From positions 868,001-932,000 of the forward strand of contig NC_018708.1 of assembly GCF_000302535.1 (NCBI RefSeq): a stretch of 64,000 nt of DNA, read 5' to 3'. Made by a program: the position numbers and the translations under genes. This document shows, one piece after another, positions 9,187-17,954 of this stretch (position 1 is the first letter of the stretch; each line of letters begins with the position of its first letter). This DNA comes from Acidovorax sp. KKS102 (GTDB taxonomy: Bacteria > Pseudomonadota > Gammaproteobacteria > Burkholderiales > Burkholderiaceae_C). The notes beneath the pieces are model-generated. The model saw nothing but the letters and a program-made list of their open reading frames with translations. It did no database searches and was not told the origin of the DNA.

Positions 9187-10185
9187 ATGCGATCCCTTTC
9201 CCGCCGTACCATCCTGGCCACCGTGGCTGCCCTGGCCCCCTTGGCTGTCCCCGGCATCATGTCGGCAGCCCATGCGCAGGCCTGGCCTGCCAAGCCCATC
9301 AAGCTGATCGTGCCCTACCAGGCCGGTGGCGCCACGGACATTACCGCCCGCACGCTGGGCGAGAAGCTCTCGGCCCGTCTGGGCCAGCCTGTGCTGGTGG
9401 ACAACCGCGGCGGTGCGGGTGGAGTGACCGGTACCGATCAGGCGCTCAAGTCGCCCGCCGACGGCTACACCCTGCTGGTGTCCCTGGGCACCACCATGCT
9501 CATCAACCAGTTTCTGTACGACCGTCTGCCTTACCAGCCGCAAAAGGACCAGGCCCTCATCACCCAGATCGCGCTGGCGCCGGTGGTGCTGCTGGTCAAC
9601 CCGCAGCTGCCGGTCAACAACGCGTCGGAGCTGATGGCCTACATCGACCGCAACAAGGGCAAGATCGCCTACGGCTCGTGGGGTGCGGGCTCGTATGCCC
9701 ATTTGGCGGGCGCCTGGCTGTCCGACAAGCACAAGGCCGACATGAACCATGTGCCTTACAAGGGCGAGGCGCCCATGCTGCAGGACCTGGTGGGCGGGCA
9801 GTTCCAGATGGCGTTTGCCAGCCTGCAGTCGGCCCGGCCGTACATCGAGTCGGGCCGCCTCAAGCCACTGGCCGTGACCGGCGCGCAGCGCATGGACGCG
9901 CTGCCCAAAGTGGCCACCATGGCCGAGCAGGGTATCAAGGACGAGGTCTTCCAGGTGACGGGCTGGGTGGGCATGAGCGCACCCGCCAAGACGCCGCCTG
10001 AAGTCGTGGCCCGGCTCGGCGCCGAGCTGCAGGCCGTGATCGCGATGCCCGAAGTGCGCGACCGCATCCAGCAGATGGGTTTCATCCCCGTGGGCAGCAG
10101 TCCCGAGCAGTTCAGCGCCCAGTTCAAAAAGGACGCACCGGTGTGGGAGCGCGTGGTGAAGGTCTCTGGCGCGAAACTAGATTGA
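9187..10185 (+). CDS. Bug/TctC-family periplasmic solute receptor 1
   Basis: A 332-aa tripartite tricarboxylate transporter receptor (Bug family). The signal peptide has a twin-arginine-like start (LSRRTILATVAALAPLAV) and an AHAQA-type cleavage site near residue 30. The mature part opens with the family hallmark WPAKPIKLIVPYQAGGATD. AGGAGA precedes ATG 9187. Bug proteins bind carboxylates in the periplasm and often occur without the TctA/TctB membrane partners, as here. Its place among acid-degrading genes suggests it captures the operon substrate. Confidence 0.93.
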   Translation: MRSLSRRTILATVAALAPLAVPGIMSAAHAQAWPAKPIKLIVPYQAGGATDITARTLGEKLSARLGQPVLVDNRGGAGGVTGTDQALKSPADGYTLLVSLGTTMLINQFLYDRLPYQPQKDQALITQIALAPVVLLVNPQLPVNNASELMAYIDRNKGKIAYGSWGAGSYAHLAGAWLSDKHKADMNHVPYKGEAPMLQDLVGGQFQMAFASLQSARPYIESGRLKPLAVTGAQRMDALPKVATMAEQGIKDEVFQVTGWVGMSAPAKTPPEVVARLGAELQAVIAMPEVRDRIQQMGFIPVGSSPEQFSAQFKKDAPVWERVVKVSGAKLD

Positions 10186-10330
10186 CACCCCCCTGAGCCG
10201 CTGCGCGGCTTCCCCCCCCGCTCTCGCATGGCTGCGCCATGCGGGCAGGGGGACGCAGCCAGCGCGGCGGGGCGGCCCTTGCGCGGCTGCTCTCGCTTCG
10301 GCCTCGCCAGTTTCGGACGGCGTGGGCCTA
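10186..10330 (+). repeat. family B GC-rich repeat, copy 1 (directly after a stop codon)
   Basis: It begins immediately after the TGA of Bug receptor 1 with CACCCCCCTGAGCCGCTGCG. A GCCGC/GCGGC hairpin and a C-run follow, then GGGGGACGCAGCCAGCGCGG and CGGGGCGGCCCTTGCGCGG. The same series, in the same orientation to the preceding gene, is seen after the response regulator at 24.8 kb and after nadE at 58.6 kb. The hairpin could act as a transcription terminator or 3' stabiliser inside the operon. Confidence 0.75.
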
Positions 10331-10370
10331 CGCAGCGCTTAGGACCACTGAAAGACAAGACGTTTTCGCC

Positions 10371-11384
10371 ATGAACAAACCATCTCTTTTCCCTGCTGCT
10401 TTCTCCCGTCGCACCGTGCTGTCAGCCGCTGCTGCAGTGTCGGTCATGGGCCTGTTGGGCTCGGTCCCAGCACACGCCCAGGCCTGGCCCAACAAGATGA
10501 TCAAGCTCGTGGTGCCCTTCCCGGCAGGGGGGCCCACCGATACGGCCTCGCGCATCGTCGGCCAGAAGCTGGCTGAGCGGCTGAAGCAGCCCGTGGTAGT
10601 GGAGAACCGCGCGGGCGCTTCGGGCTCAATTGCCGCGCAGCAGATCGCCAAGACCCCTGGCGACGGCTACACGCTCATGATGCTGGCCACGCCCACGCTG
10701 TTGGCTCCGCACCTGTACAAAAAGGCGGGCTACGACACCACCAAGGATTTCGTGTCCGTGGCTACCGTGTACGACCTGCCCATCGTGGTGGTGGTCAACC
10801 CGGCGCAGATGCCCACCGTGACCGATCTGCAAAAGCTCATCACCCATGCCAAGGCGCGGCCGGGGCAGCTCAACTACACGTCCTCGGGCGTGGGCAGCTT
10901 TGGCCACCTGAGCATGGAGCTGCTCAAGCAGCTGGGCCAATTTGAGATGGAGCATGTGCCCTACAAAGGCGGTGTGCCCGCCATCACCGACACGCTGGGC
11001 GGCCAGGTGCCCATGATGTATGCCGACCTCGTGGCGGCGCTGCCCCATATCCAGACGGGCAAGCTGCGCGCGATTGCAGTGGGCTCGCCGCAGCGCGTGG
11101 GGGTGATCTCCAACGTGCCCACCATTGCCGAGCAGGGCTTCAAGGGCTTTGATGCCGTGTCGTGGGGCGGCCTGATGGCCCCGCCCGGTACGCCCAAGGA
11201 CGTGGTCGACCGCATCAGCACCGAAGTCAAAGCCATCCTGGCTGACAAGGAAGTGCAGGACAAGCTACTCAACGCCGGTGCCATCGCCAACTACCAGGGC
11301 CCGGACCAGATGGCCAAGCGCGTGCGTGGCGATTACGCCAAGTGGGGCCAGGTGATCCGCGACAAGGGCATCGTCTTCGAGTAA
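10371..11384 (+). CDS. Bug/TctC-family periplasmic solute receptor 2
   Basis: A 337-aa paralogue of the preceding receptor. The signal peptide (FSRRTVLSAAAAVSVMGLL, cleavage near AHAQA) again has a paired-arginine start. The mature region begins WPNKMIKLVVPFPAGGPTD. ATG 10371 is chosen because the upstream in-frame extension would encode the family B repeat and lacks a signal-peptide start. It is separated from receptor 1 by that repeat and is followed after 8 bp by the ligase gene. Two different receptors suggest two ligands, or a range of chain lengths. Confidence 0.92.
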   Translation: MNKPSLFPAAFSRRTVLSAAAAVSVMGLLGSVPAHAQAWPNKMIKLVVPFPAGGPTDTASRIVGQKLAERLKQPVVVENRAGASGSIAAQQIAKTPGDGYTLMMLATPTLLAPHLYKKAGYDTTKDFVSVATVYDLPIVVVVNPAQMPTVTDLQKLITHAKARPGQLNYTSSGVGSFGHLSMELLKQLGQFEMEHVPYKGGVPAITDTLGGQVPMMYADLVAALPHIQTGKLRAIAVGSPQRVGVISNVPTIAEQGFKGFDAVSWGGLMAPPGTPKDVVDRISTEVKAILADKEVQDKLLNAGAIANYQGPDQMAKRVRGDYAKWGQVIRDKGIVFE

Positions 11385-11392
11385 GTTGGGCC

Positions 11393-12958
11393 ATGACCAA
11401 TACCACTGCCTCTGCCCCTTTCCCCCCGTTCCGCCGGGTCTCCGATCTGCTGCGTGACAACGCGCGGCAGCGCCCGCAGGCGAATGCCTTGGCCGATGAC
11501 GACTCCGCGCTGGACTGGGCTGCGCTCGATGCCCTGGTGGACCGCGTGGCCGCATCGTTGCAGCAGGCGGGCCTGCAGTCGGGCGATGTGGTGGCCGTGT
11601 GCGCCGCGTCGTCTGTGCGTTATGCCGCCGTGTACCTGGGTGCCCTGCGCGCAGGTGTGGTGGTGGCACCACTGGCGCCGTCCGTCACGCCCGAGGCCAT
11701 GGCGTCCATGTTGGGCGATGCCCAGGCGCGCCTGCTGTTTGCCGATGCGCAGGGCAGGGCGGCGGTGCCGCCTGCCGTGATGGAAGGCGCCGGTGCGCTG
11801 CCGCTTGTGGCGCTGGACGACGCCGGTGCGGGCATGCCGTGGAGGGAGTGGCTTGCCCCTGAAGGCGCGGCGCCGACGCCGGTGGACGTGGGCCCCGAGC
11901 ATCCGTTCAACATCATTTATTCCTCTGGTACCACCGGCAACCCCAAGGGCATCGTGCAATCGCACGGCATGCGCTGGGCGCACCTGGTGCGCGGCCTGGC
12001 GCAGGGCTACGGCCCGGACAGCGTCACACTGCTGGCGACGCCGCTGTATTCCAACACCACGCTGGTGTCGTTCTTTCCCGGCCTGTGTTGGGGCGGCAGC
12101 GTGCGGCTGATGGCGAAGTTCGATGCGCTGCGCTACTTACAGACCGCGCAGCAGATCCGCGCCACGCATTCCATGCTGGTGCCGGTGCAATACCAGCGCA
12201 TCATGGCGCTGCCGCAGTTTGGTGAGTTCGACCTGTCGTCCTTTCGCGCCAAGTTCTGCACCAGTGCGCCGTTCCGCGCCGAGCTGAAGGCCGACATCCT
12301 GGCGCGCTGGCCGGGCGCGCTGTACGAGTTCTATGGCATGACCGAAGGCGGCGGCACCTGCATCCTGGCGGCGCACGAGCACCCGGACAAGCTGCACACT
12401 GTGGGCCAGCCCGCCTCCACCAGTGACATCCGCCTGATCGATGAAGAAGGAAACGAGTTGCCGCCCGGTGCCACCGGCGAGGTGGTGGGCCACTCGCCCG
12501 GCATGATGACCGGCTACCACCGGCAGCCCGACAAGACGCGCGAGGCCGAGTGGTTTGACGCCACCGGCAAGCGCTTCATCCGCACGGGCGACGTGGGCCG
12601 GTTTGACGCGCAGGGATTTCTGACCCTGCTGGACCGCCGCAAGGACATGGTCATCAGTGGCGGCTTCAACATCTACCCCAGCGACCTCGAAGCCGAGCTG
12701 CGCAAGCACCCCGCCGTGGAGGACGTGGCCGTGACCGGCATGCCCTCCGAACAGTGGGGCGAGACGCCGGTGGCCTTTGTGTGCCGCCGGCCGGGCGCCA
12801 CCGATGACGCCGCCCAGATCATGGGTTGGTACAACGCCCGGGCGGGCAAGACACAGCGGTTGGCTGCGCTGCATTTCATCGACGAGCTGCCGCGCAGCGC
12901 CATCGGCAAGGTGCTCAAGCGCGAGTTGCGCGACCTGCACTGCACGCTGTCGCATTGA
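11393..12958 (+). CDS. AMP-dependent acyl-CoA synthetase/ligase (PimA-like)
   Basis: A 521-aa ANL-superfamily ligase that activates a carboxylic acid with ATP and CoA. The phosphate-binding loop is [13 protein letters not shown] (about residue 180). [11 protein letters not shown] is the adenylate-binding motif. [20 protein letters not shown] is the hinge, and the late [10 protein letters not shown] carries the catalytic lysine. ATG 11393 lies 8 bp after the receptor stop. It provides the first intracellular step of the pathway. It could be a pimeloyl/adipyl-CoA or medium-chain acid ligase; exact specificity is not readable. Confidence 0.92.
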   Translation: MTNTTASAPFPPFRRVSDLLRDNARQRPQANALADDDSALDWAALDALVDRVAASLQQAGLQSGDVVAVCAASSVRYAAVYLGALRAGVVVAPLAPSVTPEAMASMLGDAQARLLFADAQGRAAVPPAVMEGAGALPLVALDDAGAGMPWREWLAPEGAAPTPVDVGPEHPFNIIYSSGTTGNPKGIVQSHGMRWAHLVRGLAQGYGPDSVTLLATPLYSNTTLVSFFPGLCWGGSVRLMAKFDALRYLQTAQQIRATHSMLVPVQYQRIMALPQFGEFDLSSFRAKFCTSAPFRAELKADILARWPGALYEFYGMTEGGGTCILAAHEHPDKLHTVGQPASTSDIRLIDEEGNELPPGATGEVVGHSPGMMTGYHRQPDKTREAEWFDATGKRFIRTGDVGRFDAQGFLTLLDRRKDMVISGGFNIYPSDLEAELRKHPAVEDVAVTGMPSEQWGETPVAFVCRRPGATDDAAQIMGWYNARAGKTQRLAALHFIDELPRSAIGKVLKRELRDLHCTLSH

Positions 12959-12990
12959 TCGATTTCCTGTTTTTTCAGAAAGACCCAACC

Positions 12991-13740
12991 ATGAAAATCC
13001 TCGTCCCCGTGAAACGCGTGGTGGACTACAACGTGAAGGTCCGAGTGAAGTCGGACAACACGGGTGTGGACATCGCCAACGTGAAGATGAGCATGAACCC
13101 CTTTGACGAAATCGCCGTTGAAGAGGCCGTGCGCCTGAAAGAAAAAGGCCTGGTGACCGAAGTCATCGCAGTCTCCTGCGGCGTAGCCCAATGCCAGGAA
13201 ACCCTGCGCACCGCCATGGCCATTGGCGCCGACCGCGCCATCCTGGTGGAAACCGACGTCGAACTGCAGCCCCTGGCCGTGGCCAAGCTCCTCAAAGCCC
13301 TGGTCGACAAAGAACAACCTTCTCTCATCATCCTGGGCAAACAAGCCATCGACGACGACGCCAACCAGACCGGCCAGATGCTGGCGGCCCTGGCCGACCT
13401 GCCCCAGGCCACCTTCGCCAGCAAGGTGGAACTGGCTGCCGACAAAGTCAGCGTGACCCGCGAAGTCGACGGCGGCCTGGAAACCCTGGCCCTGACACTG
13501 CCCGCCGTCATCACCACCGACCTGCGCCTGAACGAGCCCCGCTACGTCACCTTGCCCAACATCATGAAGGCCAAGAAAAAGCAGCTCGATACCGTCAAGC
13601 CCGAAGACCTCGGCGTGGACGTTGCTCCGCGCCTGAAGACCCTGAAGGTGACCGAACCCGCCAAGCGCGGCGCAGGCATCAAGGTGGCCGACGTGGCCGC
13701 ACTGGTCGAAAAACTCAAGAACGAAGCGAAGGTGATCTAA
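12991..13740 (+). CDS. etfB: electron transfer flavoprotein, beta subunit
   Basis: A 249-aa ETF beta subunit. It starts [19 protein letters not shown] and contains the AMP-binding/docking region [18 protein letters not shown], both highly conserved. ETF collects electrons from acyl-CoA dehydrogenases and passes them to ETF:quinone oxidoreductase in the membrane. ATG 12991 gives the normal length. It lies 32 bp after the ligase and abuts etfA directly, so the electron carrier is probably co-transcribed with the dehydrogenases that need it. Confidence 0.96.
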   Translation: MKILVPVKRVVDYNVKVRVKSDNTGVDIANVKMSMNPFDEIAVEEAVRLKEKGLVTEVIAVSCGVAQCQETLRTAMAIGADRAILVETDVELQPLAVAKLLKALVDKEQPSLIILGKQAIDDDANQTGQMLAALADLPQATFASKVELAADKVSVTREVDGGLETLALTLPAVITTDLRLNEPRYVTLPNIMKAKKKQLDTVKPEDLGVDVAPRLKTLKVTEPAKRGAGIKVADVAALVEKLKNEAKVI

Positions 13741-14673
13741 ATGTCGGTACTCGTTATTGCTGAACACGACAACGCGTCCATCAAGGGCGCCACGCTGAAC
13801 ACCGTCACGGCCGCCGTCGCCTGCGGCGGCGACGTGCACGTGCTGGTGGCCGGCCACAATGCCGGTGCAGCCGCACAAGCCGCCGCCAGCATCGCCGGTG
13901 TCGCCAAGGTCATCCACGCCGACGCAGCAGGCCTGGAACACGGCCTGGCAGAGAACGTGGCCGCCCAAGTGCTCGCCATCGCCTCCAACTACAGCCACAT
14001 CCTGTTCCCCGCCACTGCCAGCGGCAAGAACGTGGCCCCCCGCGTGGCCGCCAAGCTCGATGTCGCCCAGATCAGCGACATCACCAAGGTCGTCTCTCCT
14101 GACACCTTCGAGCGCCCCATCTACGCTGGCAACGCCATCGCCACCGTGCAAAGCAGCGACAGCGTCAAGATCATCACCGTGCGCACCACCGGCTTTGACG
14201 CCGCAGCCGCCACTGGTGGCAGCGCAGCAGTAGAAACCGCCGCTGCCACAGCAGATGCCGGCAAGAGCAGCTTCGTGGGCAGCGAAATCGCCAAGAGCGA
14301 CCGCCCCGAGCTGACCGCTGCCAAGATCATCGTCTCCGGTGGCCGGGCGCTGGGCAGCAAGGAAAAGTTCGACGAAGTCATGACCCCGCTGGCCGACAAG
14401 CTGGGCGCCGCCCTGGGTGCCAGCCGCGCGGCGGTGGATGCAGGCTACGCGCCCAACGACTGGCAAGTGGGCCAGACGGGCAAGATCGTGGCGCCGCAGC
14501 TGTATGTGGCCGCCGGTATCTCGGGTGCCATCCAGCACTTGGCGGGCATGAAGGATTCGAAGGTGATCGTGGCGATCAATAAGGACCCTGAGGCACCGAT
14601 CTTCAGCGTGGCCGACTATGGGCTGGAAGCGGATCTGTTCACGGCGGTGCCGGAACTGGTCAAGGCGCTCTGA
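13741..14673 (+). CDS. etfA: electron transfer flavoprotein, alpha subunit
   Basis: A 310-aa ETF alpha subunit, partner of EtfB. The C-terminal FAD-binding domain is clear: [19 protein letters not shown], then [20 protein letters not shown] and [19 protein letters not shown]. The start codon follows the etfB stop with no gap. Downstream lies a family A repeat and then another Bug receptor, so the beta-oxidation operon may end here. Confidence 0.96.
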   Translation: MSVLVIAEHDNASIKGATLNTVTAAVACGGDVHVLVAGHNAGAAAQAAASIAGVAKVIHADAAGLEHGLAENVAAQVLAIASNYSHILFPATASGKNVAPRVAAKLDVAQISDITKVVSPDTFERPIYAGNAIATVQSSDSVKIITVRTTGFDAAAATGGSAAVETAAATADAGKSSFVGSEIAKSDRPELTAAKIIVSGGRALGSKEKFDEVMTPLADKLGAALGASRAAVDAGYAPNDWQVGQTGKIVAPQLYVAAGISGAIQHLAGMKDSKVIVAINKDPEAPIFSVADYGLEADLFTAVPELVKAL

Positions 14674-14716
14674 GCCCCCGCAGATTACTGGCACAGCCCA
14701 TCTGATGGGATCTTGT

Positions 14717-14773
14717 TGCTATTAAAAACAGAGCTATCGGCGCTTAATGCATAAGCGCTGAGTCTGTTTTATT
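14717..14773 (+). repeat. family A intergenic repeat, copy 3
   Basis: TGCTATTaaaaacagAGCTATCGGCGC is followed by TTAATGCATAAGCGCTGAG and TCTGTTTTATTT. Two nested inverted parts are visible (GCTAT/AGCTA, and AGCGC/GCGCT on either side of TTAATGCATAA). It sits between etfA and the third Bug gene. Confidence 0.7.
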
Positions 14774-14799
14774 TCTAAAAATTAGCAGGAGACAAAACC

Positions 14800-15783
14800 A
14801 TGAGCACATTCCTTTCCCGTCGCAGGCTGGTCCAGGTCACCGGCGCAGCGCTGGCCGGTGCGGCATTGCCAGCGCTGGCCCAAACCAGTTGGCCCAGCCG
14901 TCCCATTCGCATCATCGTGCCTTACACGGCGGGCGGGTTTACCGACCAGATGGCGCGTCTGCTCACGGTGGGCCTGCAAAAGCAATTCGGCCAGCCGGTT
15001 GTCATCGACAACAAACCCGGCGCGAACAGCATCATCGGCGTGGATGCCGTCGCCAAGTCCGCCCCGGACGGTCACACCTTTGGTGTGGTCATTCCGGCCT
15101 TTACCGCCAACACCACGCTCTACCCCAAGCTGCCCTACAACCCCCGCAAGGACCTGATGGGCGTGTCGCTGCTGGGTGTTTCTCCGTTGGTGGCCGCAGT
15201 GGCGCCCAATGCACCGTTCAAGACGGTGAAGGAACTGGTGGCCTATGCCAAGGCCAACCCGGGCAAGGTGAGTTTTGCCTCATCAGGCACAGGCTCTGCG
15301 GCGCACCTGACCAGCGAGCTGCTCAAGTCACTGACCAAGACCTTCATGGTCCACATTCCCTACCGCGGCGCAGCCCCGGCGCTGACGGACCTGCTCGGCG
15401 GCCAGGTGCCCTTGTTCCTCGACCCTCCGCCCAACCTGATCCAGCCCGCCAAGGCAGGCCGCATCACCCTCATCGGCGTGGCCAGCGAAAAGCGCTTGCC
15501 CATGTTGCCTGACGTGCCGACCTTCATCGAGCAAGGCGTGCCCGGCATGCTGGGCAGTACCTGGGCCAGCATGATTGCACCCGCCGGGACGCCGCGCGAC
15601 ATCGTCAAGCGCATGTCGGACGCGGTGAACGCCATCATCCAGAGTGATGAAACCAAGGCCAAGCTCGACACCATGGGCACCTTTGGTGAGGGCACCACGC
15701 CCGAGGCGTGCGACGCCTTTTTGGCGGCCGAGACGACCAAGTGGGGCAAGGTGATCCGCGACGCGGGTGTCACGCTGGACTGA
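14800..15783 (+). CDS. Bug/TctC-family periplasmic solute receptor 3
   Basis: A 327-aa Bug-family receptor. The leader has SRRRLVQVTGAALAGAALPA, a good twin-arginine signal, with cleavage near ALAQT. The mature protein starts WPSRPIRIIVPYTAGGFTD. AGCAGGAGA precedes ATG 14800. It stands between etfA and the convergent hexR gene with no membrane transporter genes nearby, so it either shares a distant TctAB pair or has a sensing role. Its ligand is unknown. Being separated from etfA by a repeat, it may be a separate unit from the operon before it. Confidence 0.92.
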   Translation: MSTFLSRRRLVQVTGAALAGAALPALAQTSWPSRPIRIIVPYTAGGFTDQMARLLTVGLQKQFGQPVVIDNKPGANSIIGVDAVAKSAPDGHTFGVVIPAFTANTTLYPKLPYNPRKDLMGVSLLGVSPLVAAVAPNAPFKTVKELVAYAKANPGKVSFASSGTGSAAHLTSELLKSLTKTFMVHIPYRGAAPALTDLLGGQVPLFLDPPPNLIQPAKAGRITLIGVASEKRLPMLPDVPTFIEQGVPGMLGSTWASMIAPAGTPRDIVKRMSDAVNAIIQSDETKAKLDTMGTFGEGTTPEACDAFLAAETTKWGKVIRDAGVTLD

Positions 15784-15818
15784 GAAGGCGTGCGCCGGCC
15801 TGGCCTGACGGCCAGGAT

Positions 15819-16733
15819 TTACGCGTAGCGCTTGGCCCGCAGGTTCTCTTTCATCTGCTGCAGGATGGGCTGCAGCGAGCTGCCAATGCGCAGCGCCACG
15901 CAGGTGGCCAGTACGTCGATGATGAGCAGGTGCATGAGGCGCGACACCATGGGGCTGTAGCGGTCGTAGCCCTCGGGGTGGTCGGCCGCCAGGTGGATCT
16001 GGCAGGTGCTGGCCAGGGGCGAGCCGCTGGCGGTGATGACGATGGTGGTGGCACCGTTGCGGCGGGCGATGTCGGCCGCGTCCATCAGGTCGCGGGTGCG
16101 GCCCGAGTTGGAGATGATCACCGCGCAGTCGCCCGGGCCCAGCAGGGTGGCGCTCATCACCTGCATGTGGCCGTCGCTGCTGGAGATGGAGGTCACGCCC
16201 AGGCGAAAGAACTTGTGCTGCGCGTCCTGCGCCACGATGCCCGAGTTGCCCACGCCGTAGAACTCGATGCGTTTGCCCTTCTTCCAGGTGTCCGCAATCG
16301 CGTCGGCCGCGCGTTCGATGGCCACGGTGCTGGCCGCGTTGCGGTATTGCAGGAAGGCCGCCACGGCGTTGTCCACCACCTTCACCAGTACGTCGCCGGT
16401 CTTGTCGTCGGCATCCACGCTGCGGTGGATGAAGGGCACGCCCTCGCTCACGCTGCCAGCCAGTTTGAGCTTGAAGTCCGCCAGCCCGTCGTAGCCCATG
16501 CTGCGGCAAAAGCGCACCACGGTGGGCTTGCTCACGTGCGCGCGCTCGGCCAGCTCGCGCACGGGCAGGCGGGCGAAGGTGCGCGGGTCGGTCAGCACCA
16601 GCTTGGCCACGCGCTGTTCGGCGGGGGCCAGCGAGGGCAGGGAGGCGGTGATGCGGTCGAGCATGTCAGTCTGTGAAGGCGGGGCAGGCTGCGCAGGGGC
16701 CTTTGAAAAAGGGGCTGGGACGGGACGCTCCAT
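15819..16733 (-). CDS. hexR: HexR-type regulator (RpiR family, SIS domain)
   Basis: A 304-aa RpiR-family repressor. The N-terminal helix-turn-helix has LAERAHVSKPTVVRFCRSMG, and the SIS sugar-phosphate-binding domain spans about residues 140-280 (YGVGNSGIVAQDAQHKFFR, ISNSGRTRDLMD). The C-terminal stretch MVSRLMHLLIIDVLATCVAL closely resembles the same part of enterobacterial HexR. HexR binds KDPG (2-keto-3-deoxy-6-phosphogluconate) and controls Entner-Doudoroff genes. That fits the zwf, pgi, edd and eda genes and HexR-like boxes in this window. An internal Met at residue 23 would start where E. coli HexR starts; neither start has a strong ribosome-binding site. Confidence 0.88.
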   Translation of the reverse strand: MERPVPAPFSKAPAQPAPPSQTDMLDRITASLPSLAPAEQRVAKLVLTDPRTFARLPVRELAERAHVSKPTVVRFCRSMGYDGLADFKLKLAGSVSEGVPFIHRSVDADDKTGDVLVKVVDNAVAAFLQYRNAASTVAIERAADAIADTWKKGKRIEFYGVGNSGIVAQDAQHKFFRLGVTSISSSDGHMQVMSATLLGPGDCAVIISNSGRTRDLMDAADIARRNGATTIVITASGSPLASTCQIHLAADHPEGYDRYSPMVSRLMHLLIIDVLATCVALRIGSSLQPILQQMKENLRAKRYA

Positions 16734-16774
16734 CTGGCTGCGGTCAGCGCGGTGGCGGGGCCGTCCTCATTTAA

Positions 16775-16789
16775 TGTAACTCGGTTCCC
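16775..16789 (-). promoter_or_regulatory. HexR-like box upstream of hexR
   Basis: TGTAACTCGGTTCCC on the plus strand agrees at 12 of 15 positions with the reverse complement of the edd box, and its left half is a perfect TGTAAC. It lies 42 bp before the hexR start and may serve autoregulation. The weak right half lowers confidence. A further partial match with core ATCACGTTA lies at 16892-16900, before the AfuABC-like operon. Confidence 0.45.
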
Positions 16790-16922
16790 AAACCTGCGGG
16801 GCCCGCGCAATCCCTGCCTTTCAACCTGCTTGCACCGACCCTGGGCGTTTCCCCCCTGGCCCGGGCGGGCCCTGCACGCATAGCATCCTCCATCACGTTA
16901 TCCAGATACTGAGGAGCCTTCC

Positions 16923-17951
16923 ATGCGCAAACCCTTGCTGACAAAACTTCTGGCCGGTGCGGCCCTGGTGGCCGCTGCGTCGGGCAGCTCGGCCCAGGGC
17001 CAGGTCAACATCATCTGCTCGGTGCAGGCCGAGTGGTGCAACCTGATGTCCACGGTGTACGCCAAGACCACTGGCACCAAGGTCAGCATGACGGCCAAGG
17101 GCTCGGGCGAGGCGCTGGCGCAGCTCAATGCCGAGCGAGCCAACCCCAAGACCGACATCTGGTTTGGCGGCACAGGCGACCCGCACCTGCAGGCGGCCGA
17201 GCAGGGCCTGACGCTCGAATACAAGTCTCCCCAGCTCGCGCAGCTCTACCCCTGGGCGCAAAAGCAGGCGGCCGATTCCAAGTACCGCACCGTGGGCGTG
17301 TACCTGGGGCCGCTGGGCTTTGGCTACAACAAGGAACTGCTGGCCAAGCGCAAGCTCAACCCGCCGCAGTCGTGGGCTGACCTGCTCAAGCCCGAGTTCA
17401 AGGGCGAGGTGCAGATGGCCAACCCCGCATCGAGCGGCACCGCTTACACCATGATCGCCACGTTGGTGCAGATCATGGGCGAGGAAAAGGCGTTTGAATA
17501 CCTCAAGGCCCTGCACCCCAACATCAGCGCGTACACCCGTTCGGGCACAGCCCCGGTCAAGGCGGTTGCACGCGGCGAGACCACGGTGTCCGTGAGCTTT
17601 GTGCACGACGTGACCACCGAGGCGGTCAATGGCTTCCCTGTGGGATCGGCCACACCGTCGGAGGGTACCGGCGCAGAAGTGGGCTCCATGAGCATCGTCA
17701 AGAACGGCCCCAACACCGAGGCGGCCAAGAAGTTCTACGAATGGGCGCTCACGCCCGGCGGCCAACAGTTTGGCCTGGCGGCCAAGCAGTTCCAGCTGCC
17801 CAGCAACACGCAGGTGCCCAAGGACCCGCGCATGACCGATCCGGCCAAGATGAAGCTCATCAACTACGACTACGCCAAGTACGGCGCCAGCGCCGAGCGC
17901 CGCCGCCTGATTGCGCGCTGGGAAAAAGACGTGCAGAACGCAACGCGCTAA
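16923..17951 (+). CDS. afuA: AfuA-like periplasmic binding protein (probable sugar-phosphate receptor)
   Basis: A 342-aa extracellular binding protein with a Sec signal (MRKPLLTKLLAGAALVAAAS, cleavage near SSAQG). It belongs to the group commonly labelled iron(III)-binding. Its motifs DIWFGGTGDPHLQAAEQGL, LHPNISAYTRSGTAPVKA, the HD pair in SVSFVHDVT and the acidic SEGTGAEVGS resemble AfuA, which was shown to bind hexose phosphates rather than iron. No Tyr-Tyr iron-binding pair of the FbpA type was noticed near the C-terminus. Its neighbours, HexR and transaldolase, support a sugar-phosphate substrate. GAGGAG precedes ATG 16923. Confidence 0.75.
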   Translation: MRKPLLTKLLAGAALVAAASGSSAQGQVNIICSVQAEWCNLMSTVYAKTTGTKVSMTAKGSGEALAQLNAERANPKTDIWFGGTGDPHLQAAEQGLTLEYKSPQLAQLYPWAQKQAADSKYRTVGVYLGPLGFGYNKELLAKRKLNPPQSWADLLKPEFKGEVQMANPASSGTAYTMIATLVQIMGEEKAFEYLKALHPNISAYTRSGTAPVKAVARGETTVSVSFVHDVTTEAVNGFPVGSATPSEGTGAEVGSMSIVKNGPNTEAAKKFYEWALTPGGQQFGLAAKQFQLPSNTQVPKDPRMTDPAKMKLINYDYAKYGASAERRRLIARWEKDVQNATR

Positions 17952-17954
17952 GGG

